Below are positions 1 through 7,698 of a stretch of DNA of 64,000 nt, in pieces. Source of the DNA: Sulfuriferula plumbiphila (GTDB lineage Bacteria > Pseudomonadota > Gammaproteobacteria > Burkholderiales > Sulfuriferulaceae); contig NZ_AP021884.1 in the NCBI RefSeq assembly GCF_009938015.1, positions 1,165,501 to 1,229,500 on the forward strand, given 5' to 3'. The stretch's first letter is position 1, and each line of letters opens with the position of its first letter. The translations under genes were made by a program, and so were the position numbers. Under the pieces are notes generated by a model. It was given only the letters and a program-made list of their open reading frames with translations, did no database searches and was not told where the DNA came from.

Positions 1-407
1 TGGCCGGCGAGAACCGCCTTTTCCATTTCATTGTGCGTGCTCGTCGAGCCTGCGGATGCCCTGGCCAGGCCGTCAATCAGTTTTGAGCCCAAAGCCAGGT
101 GGCCTATTGATTCCGTACCGACGATGAGGACCGCTTTCGACACGGTATTGATGTCCTGTCCGAAAACCGAGTACATCGCACTATTGGCGAGTCGCAACAC
201 CTTTTGCGTCAGTGCCGGATCGGACAATACCGTTTTTGTCATGTTGAACTCGCGGTCGTCCTCGCCGCGTATTGCGCTCATGATTGCGCTGACCACATTG
301 GCAAAGCCGGGCAAATCGCCCCGCTGTCTGACGCGCTTCCACAGCAGTTCCAGTGTTTTCTGGGGATTGCGGACCGGCATCGTGCTCATTGAATCGAGGT
401 TTTTCAT
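1..407 (-). CDS. HDOD-domain protein, N-terminal part (cut by window edge)
   Basis: An open frame runs from an ATG at 407 off the left edge with no stop, giving about 135 residues. The segment LSDPALTQKVLRLANSAMY is typical of the HDOD fold, a non-catalytic HD-related helical domain used in bacterial signalling proteins. The stretch around it closely resembles the HDOD protein encoded at 18580-20151, so the two are probably paralogues. The C-terminal part, where an extra domain may lie, is outside the window. It is 12 bp downstream of the GGDEF-EAL gene on the same strand, which suggests co-transcription and a link to c-di-GMP or motility control. The family call is firm; the specific role is unknown. 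Confidence 0.8.
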   Translation of the reverse strand, partial: MKNLDSMSTMPVRNPQKTLELLWKRVRQRGDLPGFANVVSAIMSAIRGEDDREFNMTKTVLSDPALTQKVLRLANSAMYSVFGQDINTVSKAVLIVGTESIGHLALGSKLIDGLARASAGSTSTHNEMEKAVLAG

Positions 408-419
408 AAGGTCGTCAGG

Positions 420-2120
420 TCAAGAATGCCGCTCAGTATTTGCCATCAATGCTTCCATGGCGGTCTCAGGCAGCATGGGACGGCCAGTATGGAATCCCTG
501 GATCAATGTGCAGCCCTGCGCAGCGAGGAATTGCAACTGCTGTTCATCCTCAACGCCTTCGGCGACTGTTGTGAGGTTCAGGTGGTTTGCCAGGCTAATC
601 ACGACGTCGCAGATGGCAGCATCTTTTATCGAGTGTGGCAAATCCTTGACGAAAACCCGGTCGATTTTCAGGGTGTTAATAGGAAAACGCTTCAGATACG
701 CCAGTGAAGAGTAGCCGGTACCAAAATCATCGATCGCGATGCGCACGCCGCGCGCAGCTATCGCGGTCAGTAATGCTTCGGCATGTTCCGGATCCGACAT
801 CAGGATGCCTTCGGTGATCTCCAGAAGCAATCGACTGCCTTGCAGGCCGGACAGCTTCATGGCGTCATCCAGGGTTTCCAGGAACTGGTCGCTTCTGAAC
901 TGTCTTGGGCTTACGTTAACGGATACATAGAGCTGCCGCCCGGCGGCCTCTTCGAAACGCTTGATTTGTACGCAGGCTGCCTTGAGAACCCACGCCCCCA
1001 GCAAATTGATCAGGCCGTTGTTTTCCGCCATCGGGATGAACTGGATCGGAGGCACCCATCCCAGGTCAGGATGCATCCACCGCATGAGCGCCTCAAAACC
1101 CATAATCTGGCGCGTACACGCATCCACCACAGGCTGATAGTGCAGCAAGAATTCGCCATTTTTGACCGCTTCGAACATCGCCGCCTCGATCGAGACATCG
1201 TGTACCGGCTTGGTGAATGTTTGGGGGTTATAGAGCACATAACGGGCCTTGCCTGTCTCTTTTGCGCGGTACAAGGCAGTATCGGCGTGCGCCAGCAGTT
1301 TGACCTCGTTATCGCCATGATCCGGGTAGATTGTCACGCCGATAGAAGTACTCACGTACAAGGCATGGCCTTCAATTTCGAAGGGCTGCTGAATGGCGGC
1401 AATCATGCGGCGCGCGACAATCCGAATCTCCCCCTCTGTCAATGCACTGGGCAGCACGGCAATGAATTCATCACCCCCCACTCGCGCCAAGGTGTCTGTG
1501 TCGCGCAGCGTGCCGCGTAGCCGCACGCCTGCCTCGCGCAGCAAGATGTCGCCAACCGGATGTCCCAGCGCGTCATTGATTTTCTTGAAGCCGTCGAGAT
1601 CAAGGGCGAGGACGGCAAAGCCTTTCCCGGTCCGCCGGGCTTGCGCCATCGCCATATTCAGGCGGTCAGAAAGCAGCGACCGATTGGGCAAGCCGGTTAA
1701 CGCGTCATGGGTGGCCAGGTGGCGCAAGCTTTCTTCAGTTGCCAGCTGTTGTGCAATATTCCTGCCCACGGCGAGCAGTTCCATATTGCCTTCCCCGGTA
1801 GCATAAGCGGTGATCAGAAAGTCAAAGCAGTGCGTCGTAACGCGGGTTTTTATCCGTACCTTCACCTGACTATGCCGGTCCGACTGGATGGCCTGTTGCA
1901 CCGCCGCGCTAATCACACAGCGTTCCCCTGGCACAACCAGGTCGGACAATAATAGGCCGGTGAGCGTGCCGTCCGGTCTGATCAACGCGATCGTGCGCTT
2001 GCTGGCGCAAAGAATTTCTCCTTTGGCATTCAGCTGGAAAACCGCATCTCCCGCAGCTTCCATCAGGTTCTCTAGCTGGATTTCAAGATTGGCACGAGGT
2101 GGAACGGGTATGAGGAACAT
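420..2120 (-). CDS. PAS-GGDEF-EAL c-di-GMP turnover protein
   Basis: The 566-residue protein has an N-terminal PAS-like sensor (about 12-125), a GGDEF domain with intact GGDEF at 215-219 and an inhibitory-site RxxD (RDTD, 206-209), and an EAL domain with E343-A344-L345 and the DDFGTGYSSL loop at 464-473. The signatures for both diguanylate cyclase and c-di-GMP phosphodiesterase activity are therefore present. No transmembrane segment is evident, so it should be cytosolic and its PAS domain probably senses an internal cue. It is divergent from flhDC, and a role in the sessile/motile switch is plausible but inferred. Which activity dominates cannot be told from sequence. Confidence 0.9.
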   Translation of the reverse strand: MFLIPVPPRANLEIQLENLMEAAGDAVFQLNAKGEILCASKRTIALIRPDGTLTGLLLSDLVVPGERCVISAAVQQAIQSDRHSQVKVRIKTRVTTHCFDFLITAYATGEGNMELLAVGRNIAQQLATEESLRHLATHDALTGLPNRSLLSDRLNMAMAQARRTGKGFAVLALDLDGFKKINDALGHPVGDILLREAGVRLRGTLRDTDTLARVGGDEFIAVLPSALTEGEIRIVARRMIAAIQQPFEIEGHALYVSTSIGVTIYPDHGDNEVKLLAHADTALYRAKETGKARYVLYNPQTFTKPVHDVSIEAAMFEAVKNGEFLLHYQPVVDACTRQIMGFEALMRWMHPDLGWVPPIQFIPMAENNGLINLLGAWVLKAACVQIKRFEEAAGRQLYVSVNVSPRQFRSDQFLETLDDAMKLSGLQGSRLLLEITEGILMSDPEHAEALLTAIAARGVRIAIDDFGTGYSSLAYLKRFPINTLKIDRVFVKDLPHSIKDAAICDVVISLANHLNLTTVAEGVEDEQQLQFLAAQGCTLIQGFHTGRPMLPETAMEALMANTERHS

Positions 2121-2638
2121 GATGGGAACCGGTCTCCAATTTAGGGACGTATCAACCGTGGTGCGCTGCGTTACTGTTATCCTATGCCTGTATGGCTGCT
2201 AAAGAAGAGGCCGCGTTTGTGTGCCCGCAATTTTGCTTTAAAGCGGAATTTGCGAATGCGTGGTTTTTGCAAACGGAATCCTGTTTTGCGCTATGGCATC
2301 CACTTATCGAACCGGATGGTAAACCGGTTCGGCGCGGTCTTCCAGTGCCGCATCAGCATCGCCCGTTTGTTGCGGATCCGTGAATATCTGCCACAGGGTT
2401 TGAATCTGTCGCCTGATTGCACTGTCCGGCTGGGTGCGGGATATGCAATATTCTATGGACGCGCCCAGCGCCTGCACGCGTTTGTAAGACAAACACCTAC
2501 AGCCTGTCTGTTGTCGTCTCCTACGAAAAATACCGAACATGGCCTATTTTTCCTCTTTGATCCAGCCTTCAATATAGCTGTCACTAGAATAGCGAATTGC
2601 AAACTGGTTTCCGACGGTTACAGCAAAGGGAAAGAAAA
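2121..2638. other. Divergent intergenic region upstream of flhDC
   Basis: About 520 bp with no convincing gene separates the GGDEF-EAL gene from flhD. Short open frames here have no RBS or recognisable product. It must hold the flhDC promoter and probably binding sites for its regulators. I could not fix a -35/-10 pair with confidence; the AT-rich stretch around 2540-2600 is the likeliest place. An inverted repeat at 2308-2331 is listed separately. Confidence 0.6.
2308..2331. repeat. 8-bp inverted repeat upstream of flhD
   Basis: CGAACCGG (2308-2315) and CCGGTTCG (2324-2331) form a perfect 8-bp inverted repeat with an 8-bp spacer about 310 bp before flhD. It could be a regulator operator or a hairpin. 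No T-run follows, so it is not a typical terminator. Confidence 0.45.
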
Positions 2639-2956
2639 ATGACAGCGAACGATGTAATGACTGAAATCCGTGACGCCAACCTGAGCTACCTGATGCTTGC
2701 GCAGCAGATGATTCGTTCTGACAAGGCCACGGCAATCTTCCGTCTGGGGATCGACAAACACATCGCCGATCTTATTGCGGGTCTGAGCAATGCTCAAATT
2801 CTCAAGCTCGCAGGCACCCACATGATGCTCGCGCGTTTCCGTTTCGACGATAGCGCCATTCTCGGCATGCTGACCAATTACAACAAGGATCGCACGCTGG
2901 CCCAGTCCCACGCGGCAATCCTGATGGCGGGTCAGCCGATTGAAGAAATTGTCTAG
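2639..2956 (+). CDS. flhD: Flagellar master transcriptional activator subunit FlhD
   Basis: This 105-residue protein matches the FlhD family in length and in its core, for example NLSYLMLAQQMIRSDKA, FRLGI and the later ARFRFDD segment. FlhD forms a heteromeric complex with FlhC that activates class 2 flagellar promoters with sigma-70. The ATG at 2639 was chosen because AAAGGGA precedes it at suitable spacing and the family begins here; an in-frame upstream extension has no support. flhC follows after 51 bp, the usual flhDC arrangement. Confidence 0.95.
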   Translation: MTANDVMTEIRDANLSYLMLAQQMIRSDKATAIFRLGIDKHIADLIAGLSNAQILKLAGTHMMLARFRFDDSAILGMLTNYNKDRTLAQSHAAILMAGQPIEEIV

Positions 2957-3007
2957 CCAAGGCGACAATAATATTCAGACTTCAATCGATTAAGCCCGGA
3001 TCGCAAA

Positions 3008-3565
3008 ATGACCAAGAAAAGCGTAGTAACCGAAGCCAACGAAATTCAACTCGCAATCAAACTGATCAATCTCGGCGCGCGCCTGCAGCTGCTTGAATCG
3101 GAAACGTCCTTGTCGCGCGAGCGCCTGTTGAAGCTGTACAAGGAGCTCAGGGGGGTTTCGCCACCGAAAGGCATGCTGCCATTTTCCACCGACTGGTTCC
3201 TGACCTGGCAACCCAATATCCATTCTTCGCTGTTTATCAATATCCATAACTATCTTGTGGAACACGCGGGTGTTCATGGTATTGAAGCCGTGATGAAGGC
3301 TTATCAGCTTTACCTTGAGCAAACCCAGCCCGGCAACAGCGAGGAGCCCGTTCTTTCACTTACGCGAGCCTGGACGCTGGTGCGTTTTGTGAACAGAAAA
3401 ATGCTCACGACTGCTTCTTGTTGCAAGTGTGGCGGGCACTTCGTGGTGAACAGTTTTGATCTGCACCATGACTATGCCTGCGGCCTCTGCCACATGCCTT
3501 CCCGTGCCGGAAAAACCAAAAAAGTCCGTGAAGATGCGGCAGCTGCGCTGGCAATGGCAGCCTGA
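3008..3565 (+). CDS. flhC: Flagellar master transcriptional activator subunit FlhC
   Basis: The 185-residue protein is of normal FlhC length. It carries the zinc-site cysteines C138/C141 and C158/C161 in a CCKC...CGLC arrangement, plus the conserved PSSTDW-like FSTDWFLTWQPN segment. FlhC supplies most of the DNA contacts of the FlhD-FlhC activator of class 2 flagellar operons. The gene lies directly after flhD and before a methyltransferase-like gene and motAB, so one operon for master regulator and stator is likely. The C-terminal alanine-rich tail is not diagnostic. Confidence 0.96.
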   Translation: MTKKSVVTEANEIQLAIKLINLGARLQLLESETSLSRERLLKLYKELRGVSPPKGMLPFSTDWFLTWQPNIHSSLFINIHNYLVEHAGVHGIEAVMKAYQLYLEQTQPGNSEEPVLSLTRAWTLVRFVNRKMLTTASCCKCGGHFVVNSFDLHHDYACGLCHMPSRAGKTKKVREDAAAALAMAA

Positions 3566-3600
3566 TCAACACAAACGCCGCGCCAACAGTACAACAGCTC

Positions 3601-4401
3601 GTGGATCGCGGGATATCGTCAGACAGCAGGGTGCGTACACGCCAATCCGCGTGGCGCACACCGGCAGTGCAGGCGCTGATCATTCAGTGTGCGTCGTTTT
3701 TGCTGACCATTTTGGTCATGCGCGGCATCTGGGTGCTGGCAGGCATGCAAGTGACCATTGTCGTAGCGGCGTTGCTGCAAGGAACAATTGCTGCGGCCGT
3801 ATCGTTTTGGCGCCGTCTTGCACCCTGGTGGCTTCCCATGCAGTTCCTGTTTCCGGGTGCGCTGATAGCGATGCATTCGCTTTCTCTACCGCCGGGAATT
3901 TTCCTCGCCCTATTCGTTTTTCTTCTTGGTTGGTACTGGACTACATTCCGCACCCAGGTTCCGTTTTATCCATCCGGGCTGGCGGTCTGGGAAGCTGTCG
4001 CTGGTCTGCTACCGGTTGACCGGCCGGTACGCTTCATCGACATCGGCAGCGGTTTGGGCGGACTGGTGCTGAATCTTGCCGCGCGCAGACCGGAAAGCAC
4101 TATTTCCGGAATCGAATTGGCGCCACTGCCATGGCTTGCAAGCTGGTTGCGGGCATGGATGGTACGCAGCCGTGGGCGTTTCATCCGTGGCGATTACACG
4201 CATCTGGATTTTGCGCAATACGATGTGGTATTTGCCTATTTGTCGCCTGCGGCCATGCCTGCGCTGGGGGAGAAATCCAGGACCGAAATGCGGCCTGGCA
4301 CATTGCTGCTGAGTTATGAATTTTCCATTCCAGGCGTCGTTGCGGACGTCATCGTCACGCCTCAAACCCACGGCCCCATCCTCTATGCCTGGCGCTTTTG
4401 A
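3601..4401 (+). CDS. Membrane-anchored class I SAM methyltransferase-like protein
   Basis: The 266-residue protein begins with about three hydrophobic helices (roughly 22-48, 49-70, 80-116). A Rossmann-type methyltransferase domain follows, with motif I DIGSGLGG at 147-154, an acidic residue after the second strand (E172 in GIELAP) and a GD at 197-198. The target is unknown; it is not the FliB flagellin-lysine methylase family as far as I can see. The GTG start at 3601 lies 35 bp after flhC and has only a weak RBS, so the true start may be further in. Its place between flhC and motA suggests a flagellum-linked role, but this is inference. Confidence 0.75.
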   Translation: MDRGISSDSRVRTRQSAWRTPAVQALIIQCASFLLTILVMRGIWVLAGMQVTIVVAALLQGTIAAAVSFWRRLAPWWLPMQFLFPGALIAMHSLSLPPGIFLALFVFLLGWYWTTFRTQVPFYPSGLAVWEAVAGLLPVDRPVRFIDIGSGLGGLVLNLAARRPESTISGIELAPLPWLASWLRAWMVRSRGRFIRGDYTHLDFAQYDVVFAYLSPAAMPALGEKSRTEMRPGTLLLSYEFSIPGVVADVIVTPQTHGPILYAWRF

Positions 4402-4443
4402 TTAGCCTGCTGTATGGATGGTTTCCACGCCCGGAGTCGCTGC

Positions 4444-4470
4444 TCAAGTTCCTGTAGCGGGCGTCGTAAA
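4444..4470 (+). promoter_or_regulatory. Weak candidate sigma-28 promoter before motA
   Basis: TCAAGTTC (4444-4451), an 11-bp spacer and GTCGTAAA (4463-4470) resemble TAAAGTTT-N11-GCCGATAA, with a -35 identical to the one before the second MCP gene but a poor -10 (5 of 8). motAB is a late, sigma-28-dependent operon in enterobacteria, which makes the site worth noting. Confidence 0.35.
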
Positions 4471-4596
4471 CCCAAATGAGCCCGGCTTTCAGATACCTGT
4501 TCAGCCATTCAGGCGAGCAGGCAACCAGTTATTCTAAGAGTCATATTACAAACGGGGGGTTAAGCTCCCTCAATCCTGTCAACGGAGTTTGCGTGC

Positions 4597-5457
4597 GTGT
4601 TAGTCATTATTGGATATATCGTTGTTTTGGCTTCCGTGTTTGGCGGTTTCGCGCTTGCCGGCGGACACTTGGCCGCGCTGCTGCAGCCGGTGGAGCTACT
4701 CATGATCAGCGGTGCCGCGACCGGCGCATTCCTGGTTGGTAATAACGCAAAATCCATCAAGGCTACACTCAGGGCGTTGCCCGGCCTTCTGAAGGGATCC
4801 AAGTACACGAAAGCGCTATACATGGAGCTGATGGCGCTGCTGTACGAATTATTGAGCAAAGTGCGCAAGGAGGGCTTGATGTCGATCGAAGGTGACGTCG
4901 ACAAGCCGGATGACAGCCCGATCTTCAGCAAGTATCCGGGCATTCTCGCCGATCATCATATTATGGAGTTCATGACTGATTATCTGCGCCTCATGGTGTC
5001 GGGAAACATGGATGCATTCCAGATCGAGAATCTCATGGACAACGAAATCGAAACCCACCATCACGAAGGTGAAGTGCCGGTGCACGTTATTGCAAGGCTC
5101 GGCGACGGCATGCCGGCGTTCGGCATCGTGGCCGCAGTCATGGGGGTTGTGCACACCATGTCATCGGTGGGTTTGCCGCCGGCGGAACTGGGTATCCTGA
5201 TCGCCAACGCGCTGGTTGGAACTTTCCTCGGCATCCTGCTCGCGTATGGATTTGTGGGGCCGCTTGCCAGCCTGCTGGAACAAAAGCTTCATGAATCCTC
5301 GAAGATGTTCCAGTGCGTCAAAGTGACATTGCTGGCAAGCCTCAACGGTTATGCGCCCGCGCTTGCGGTGGAGTTCGGCAGAAAGGTGCTGTTCTCGACC
5401 GAACGCCCTTCTTTCAGCGAGCTGGAAGATCATGTCAGACAAGCCAAATCCAAGTAA
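4597..5457 (+). CDS. motA: Flagellar motor stator protein MotA
   Basis: The 286-residue protein aligns along its length with the E. coli MotA type: an N-terminal helix starting MLVIIGYIVV, the long cytoplasmic loop with ALYMELMALLYELLSKVRKE, and the last two helices with PAFGIVAAVMGVVHTM and ALVGTFLGILLAYGF. MotA and MotB form the proton channel and torque-generating stator in the inner membrane. The GTG start at 4597 is preceded by GGAG at good spacing. motB follows after 28 bp. This is one of two stator pairs in the window. Confidence 0.96.
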   Translation: MLVIIGYIVVLASVFGGFALAGGHLAALLQPVELLMISGAATGAFLVGNNAKSIKATLRALPGLLKGSKYTKALYMELMALLYELLSKVRKEGLMSIEGDVDKPDDSPIFSKYPGILADHHIMEFMTDYLRLMVSGNMDAFQIENLMDNEIETHHHEGEVPVHVIARLGDGMPAFGIVAAVMGVVHTMSSVGLPPAELGILIANALVGTFLGILLAYGFVGPLASLLEQKLHESSKMFQCVKVTLLASLNGYAPALAVEFGRKVLFSTERPSFSELEDHVRQAKSK

Positions 5458-5485
5458 TCAGATAGCCTACTAGTTAGGAACAGAC

Positions 5486-6433
5486 ATGGCCGAAGCAGCA
5501 CCACGCCCCATAATCGTCAAGCGTGTCAAGAAATCAGGCAGTCGCCATCACAGTGGTACCTGGAAGATCGCCTATGCCGATTTCGTCACGGCGATGATGG
5601 CATTTTTTCTGTTGATGTGGTTATTGGGTTCAACCACAAAAGGCGAACTGCAAGGCATTGCGGAATATTTCCAGACGCCGCTCAGGGTTGCAATGTCGGG
5701 CGGTTCGGGAAGTGGCGATAGCTCCAGCGTCATCAAGGGCGGGGGTACCGACCTGACCAAGCAGATCGGCCAGCTTAATAAAGCCGACAATCCAGTGCAG
5801 AAGAAGACCTACGACCTCAAGGCAGCACAGGCAGACCTGGAGCGTATCGAGGATTCCCGCCTGAAAGCCCTGAAGGGCCGCATTGAAGCGGCTATCGACG
5901 CCAACCCGACGCTTAAGCAATTCAAAAAACAATTATTGCTTGATATCACTACCGAGGGTTTGCGTATCCAGATTGTCGATGAGAAAAACCGTCCCATGTT
6001 TGCCTTGTCCAAGGCGGTACTAGAACCTTATACGAAGGAAATCCTGCACGATATCGGGCATACCCTGAACGATGTTCCCAATAAAATCAGCCTCTCCGGA
6101 CATACCGATGCAACACCGTATTCAGGCGGCGGGGCGGGATATAGCAACTGGGAGCTCTCCGCCGACCGGGCCAATGCGTCGCGCCGCGAGCTGATTGCGG
6201 GCGGCATGGATGAGGGCAAAGTATTGCGCGTGGTGGGACTCGCTTCAGCGGTACCTATCGACAGGCATGATCCTTTCAATCCCATCAACCGGCGTATCAG
6301 CATCATTGTCATGAACAAGAAAACCGAAGAGTCCATTACCAAGGAGGGTGGCGGGACGGCTGAGGTTTCCAGTGCGGGGCAGGTACAACAAAGCCTGCCT
6401 GGGGCGATCCATAAACCTAACAACGGCAGATGA
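5486..6433 (+). CDS. motB: Flagellar motor stator protein MotB
   Basis: The 315-residue protein has a short basic N-terminus and a single transmembrane helix containing the proton-binding aspartate (D32 in YADFVTAMMAFFLLMW). A plug/linker region follows, then a C-terminal OmpA-like peptidoglycan-binding domain with LSGHTDATPY and NRRISIIVM. It anchors the MotA-MotB stator to the cell wall. It directly follows motA and is followed by an intergenic repeat. Confidence 0.96.
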   Translation: MAEAAPRPIIVKRVKKSGSRHHSGTWKIAYADFVTAMMAFFLLMWLLGSTTKGELQGIAEYFQTPLRVAMSGGSGSGDSSSVIKGGGTDLTKQIGQLNKADNPVQKKTYDLKAAQADLERIEDSRLKALKGRIEAAIDANPTLKQFKKQLLLDITTEGLRIQIVDEKNRPMFALSKAVLEPYTKEILHDIGHTLNDVPNKISLSGHTDATPYSGGGAGYSNWELSADRANASRRELIAGGMDEGKVLRVVGLASAVPIDRHDPFNPINRRISIIVMNKKTEESITKEGGGTAEVSSAGQVQQSLPGAIHKPNNGR

Positions 6434-6537
6434 AACGGAAACAAGAAGGCAAAAGGCAAGCCCGGGGGCGTGTCCTGGATTTTGCCTTCATTGTTTTCCC
6501 GGTGTTCTCCGTGCGCTCCGTGTTTAATCGCTTTTTC
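6426..6537. repeat. Intergenic repeat copy A (core type 1)
   Basis: Between motB and the convergent HDOD gene lies a GAAGGCAAAA...TTTTGCCTT core enclosing CGGGGGCGTGTCCTGG. It is followed by a right arm reading GTTCTCCGTGCGCTCCGTG and then TTTAATCGCTTTTT. The same core and arm recur at 44066-44216 and 51146-51309. It overlaps the ends of both flanking genes slightly. Confidence 0.75.
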
Positions 6538-7382
6538 TACACGACTAAAATCTGGCACATTTCGTCAAACTGCTGTTCTGTTTCGTCAAACACCTGCAAG
6601 AATGCTTCCTGACCTATGCCCAGGCTGTTCCATGCGGCTGTGGAAACCGGGGGAACCAGTTCCTCCTCGTCCAGCGCAAGATCCAGTGCGTGAACGATCG
6701 CATCGGCGACATGCACGAGGGAGATCAAGGCGTTGTGCCCCGATTGCCCGGGCGCATGGTGGCTGCCTATGGCCAGCTGCATCGCCAGTGGAAATTTCCA
6801 GTGTTCGGCAAGCGCCTGACCAACCATGGCGTGGTCAATATCCAGGACTGCCTGTTCTGCCTGGAATAGGGTGCAATCATGCGCTGTCCGATGTGTAAGT
6901 GTCGCCTGGTACTGCAGCGGAAAATACACCGCCAGGATCAGCCTTCCAATATCATGCAACAGGCCCACTGTAAACGCGAGTTCCTGGTCAAGATGGAGCT
7001 GACGCGCCAGCGCTTTGGCGCAAACAGCCACGGCAATGGAATGGCGCCAGTTTTTCTCGATCTCGCCAGCGCTGTCGCGGTTGGCGATAAAGCCGTTAGT
7101 CACTGCCGCTGCGGTAATCAGGGTACGCATACCCTTCAGGCCAAGAATCGCGAAGGCCTCCCGAATGCGGGTCACTCTGTGTGGCATTCCGTAAAACGAG
7201 GAATTGGCCAGGCGCAATGTCATTGCCACCAATGCCTGATCATGGGACAGTTTTTCGGCCAGCGTATCGATATCGATATTTTCCTGCCTCATGCTGCAGA
7301 GCAAATCGGCCACAATTTCAGGCAGGTGCGGCAGACGGCCATGGATCGTTCTGACAGCTTCGCTCATGGTCAGCTTATTCAT
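6537..7382 (-). CDS. HDOD-domain signalling protein
   Basis: The 281-residue protein is a single HDOD domain. It has LPHLPEIVADLL at the start, LSHDQALVAMTLRLANSSFYG, then TVGLLHDIGRLILAVYFP, in which an HD pair is kept, and IGSHHAPGQS. HDOD proteins usually act through protein-protein contacts rather than hydrolysis. The ATG at 7382 was chosen over longer frames because GGTGA precedes it. This start overlaps the stop of the 107-residue gene by 8 bp, implying translational coupling within a three-gene unit headed by the GGDEF-EAL-receiver protein. Confidence 0.85.
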   Translation of the reverse strand: MNKLTMSEAVRTIHGRLPHLPEIVADLLCSMRQENIDIDTLAEKLSHDQALVAMTLRLANSSFYGMPHRVTRIREAFAILGLKGMRTLITAAAVTNGFIANRDSAGEIEKNWRHSIAVAVCAKALARQLHLDQELAFTVGLLHDIGRLILAVYFPLQYQATLTHRTAHDCTLFQAEQAVLDIDHAMVGQALAEHWKFPLAMQLAIGSHHAPGQSGHNALISLVHVADAIVHALDLALDEEELVPPVSTAAWNSLGIGQEAFLQVFDETEQQFDEMCQILVV

Positions 7383-7698
7383 GATTTTCACCAAGGCGAT
7401 ATTGCATGATGTGCTGCAGTAACAAACCATTTGCGCCCGCATTGCCGGCTGCCCGGAATAATTTGGCAAGACGGTGGCGCTGGAATCCGTGCGTGGCTTC
7501 CATATCCGCTGCGCAATATGCAGCAGCTAACACGCGCAGGTATTCGACCTTGCGGCGACGTAGGGTAATAAGTGCGGCTTCGGTCAGTACCGTCCCCCGT
7601 GACAGCAGCATGTTACCTTCGGCATCACGTAAATTGTCCGTCAGGATCATGCCCGCAACGGCGTTATCCAAACCAATCTGTTCGTGAATGGGATTCAT
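7375..7698 (-). CDS. Small protein of unknown function in c-di-GMP/HDOD operon
   Basis: This 107-residue protein matches no family I can name. Its N-terminal half (VAGMILTDNLRDAEGNMLLSR, GTVLTEAALITLRRRKVEYLRV) resembles the short barrel-like prelude seen at the N-terminus of some HD-GYP and HDOD proteins. Three cysteines or histidines occur later without a clear motif. Its start overlaps the stop of the upstream 874-codon class gene by 4 bp (ATGA) and its stop overlaps the next start by 8 bp. It is therefore almost certainly translated with its neighbours. It might be an adaptor between the c-di-GMP protein and the HDOD protein, which is inference only. Confidence 0.75.
   Translation of the reverse strand: MNPIHEQIGLDNAVAGMILTDNLRDAEGNMLLSRGTVLTEAALITLRRRKVEYLRVLAAAYCAADMEATHGFQRHRLAKLFRAAGNAGANGLLLQHIMQYRLGENHE

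Noticed and set aside
2184-2642. Possible small gene upstream of flhD
   Set aside because: It starts inside the intergenic region, lacks an RBS and runs into the flhD start; the product looks random.
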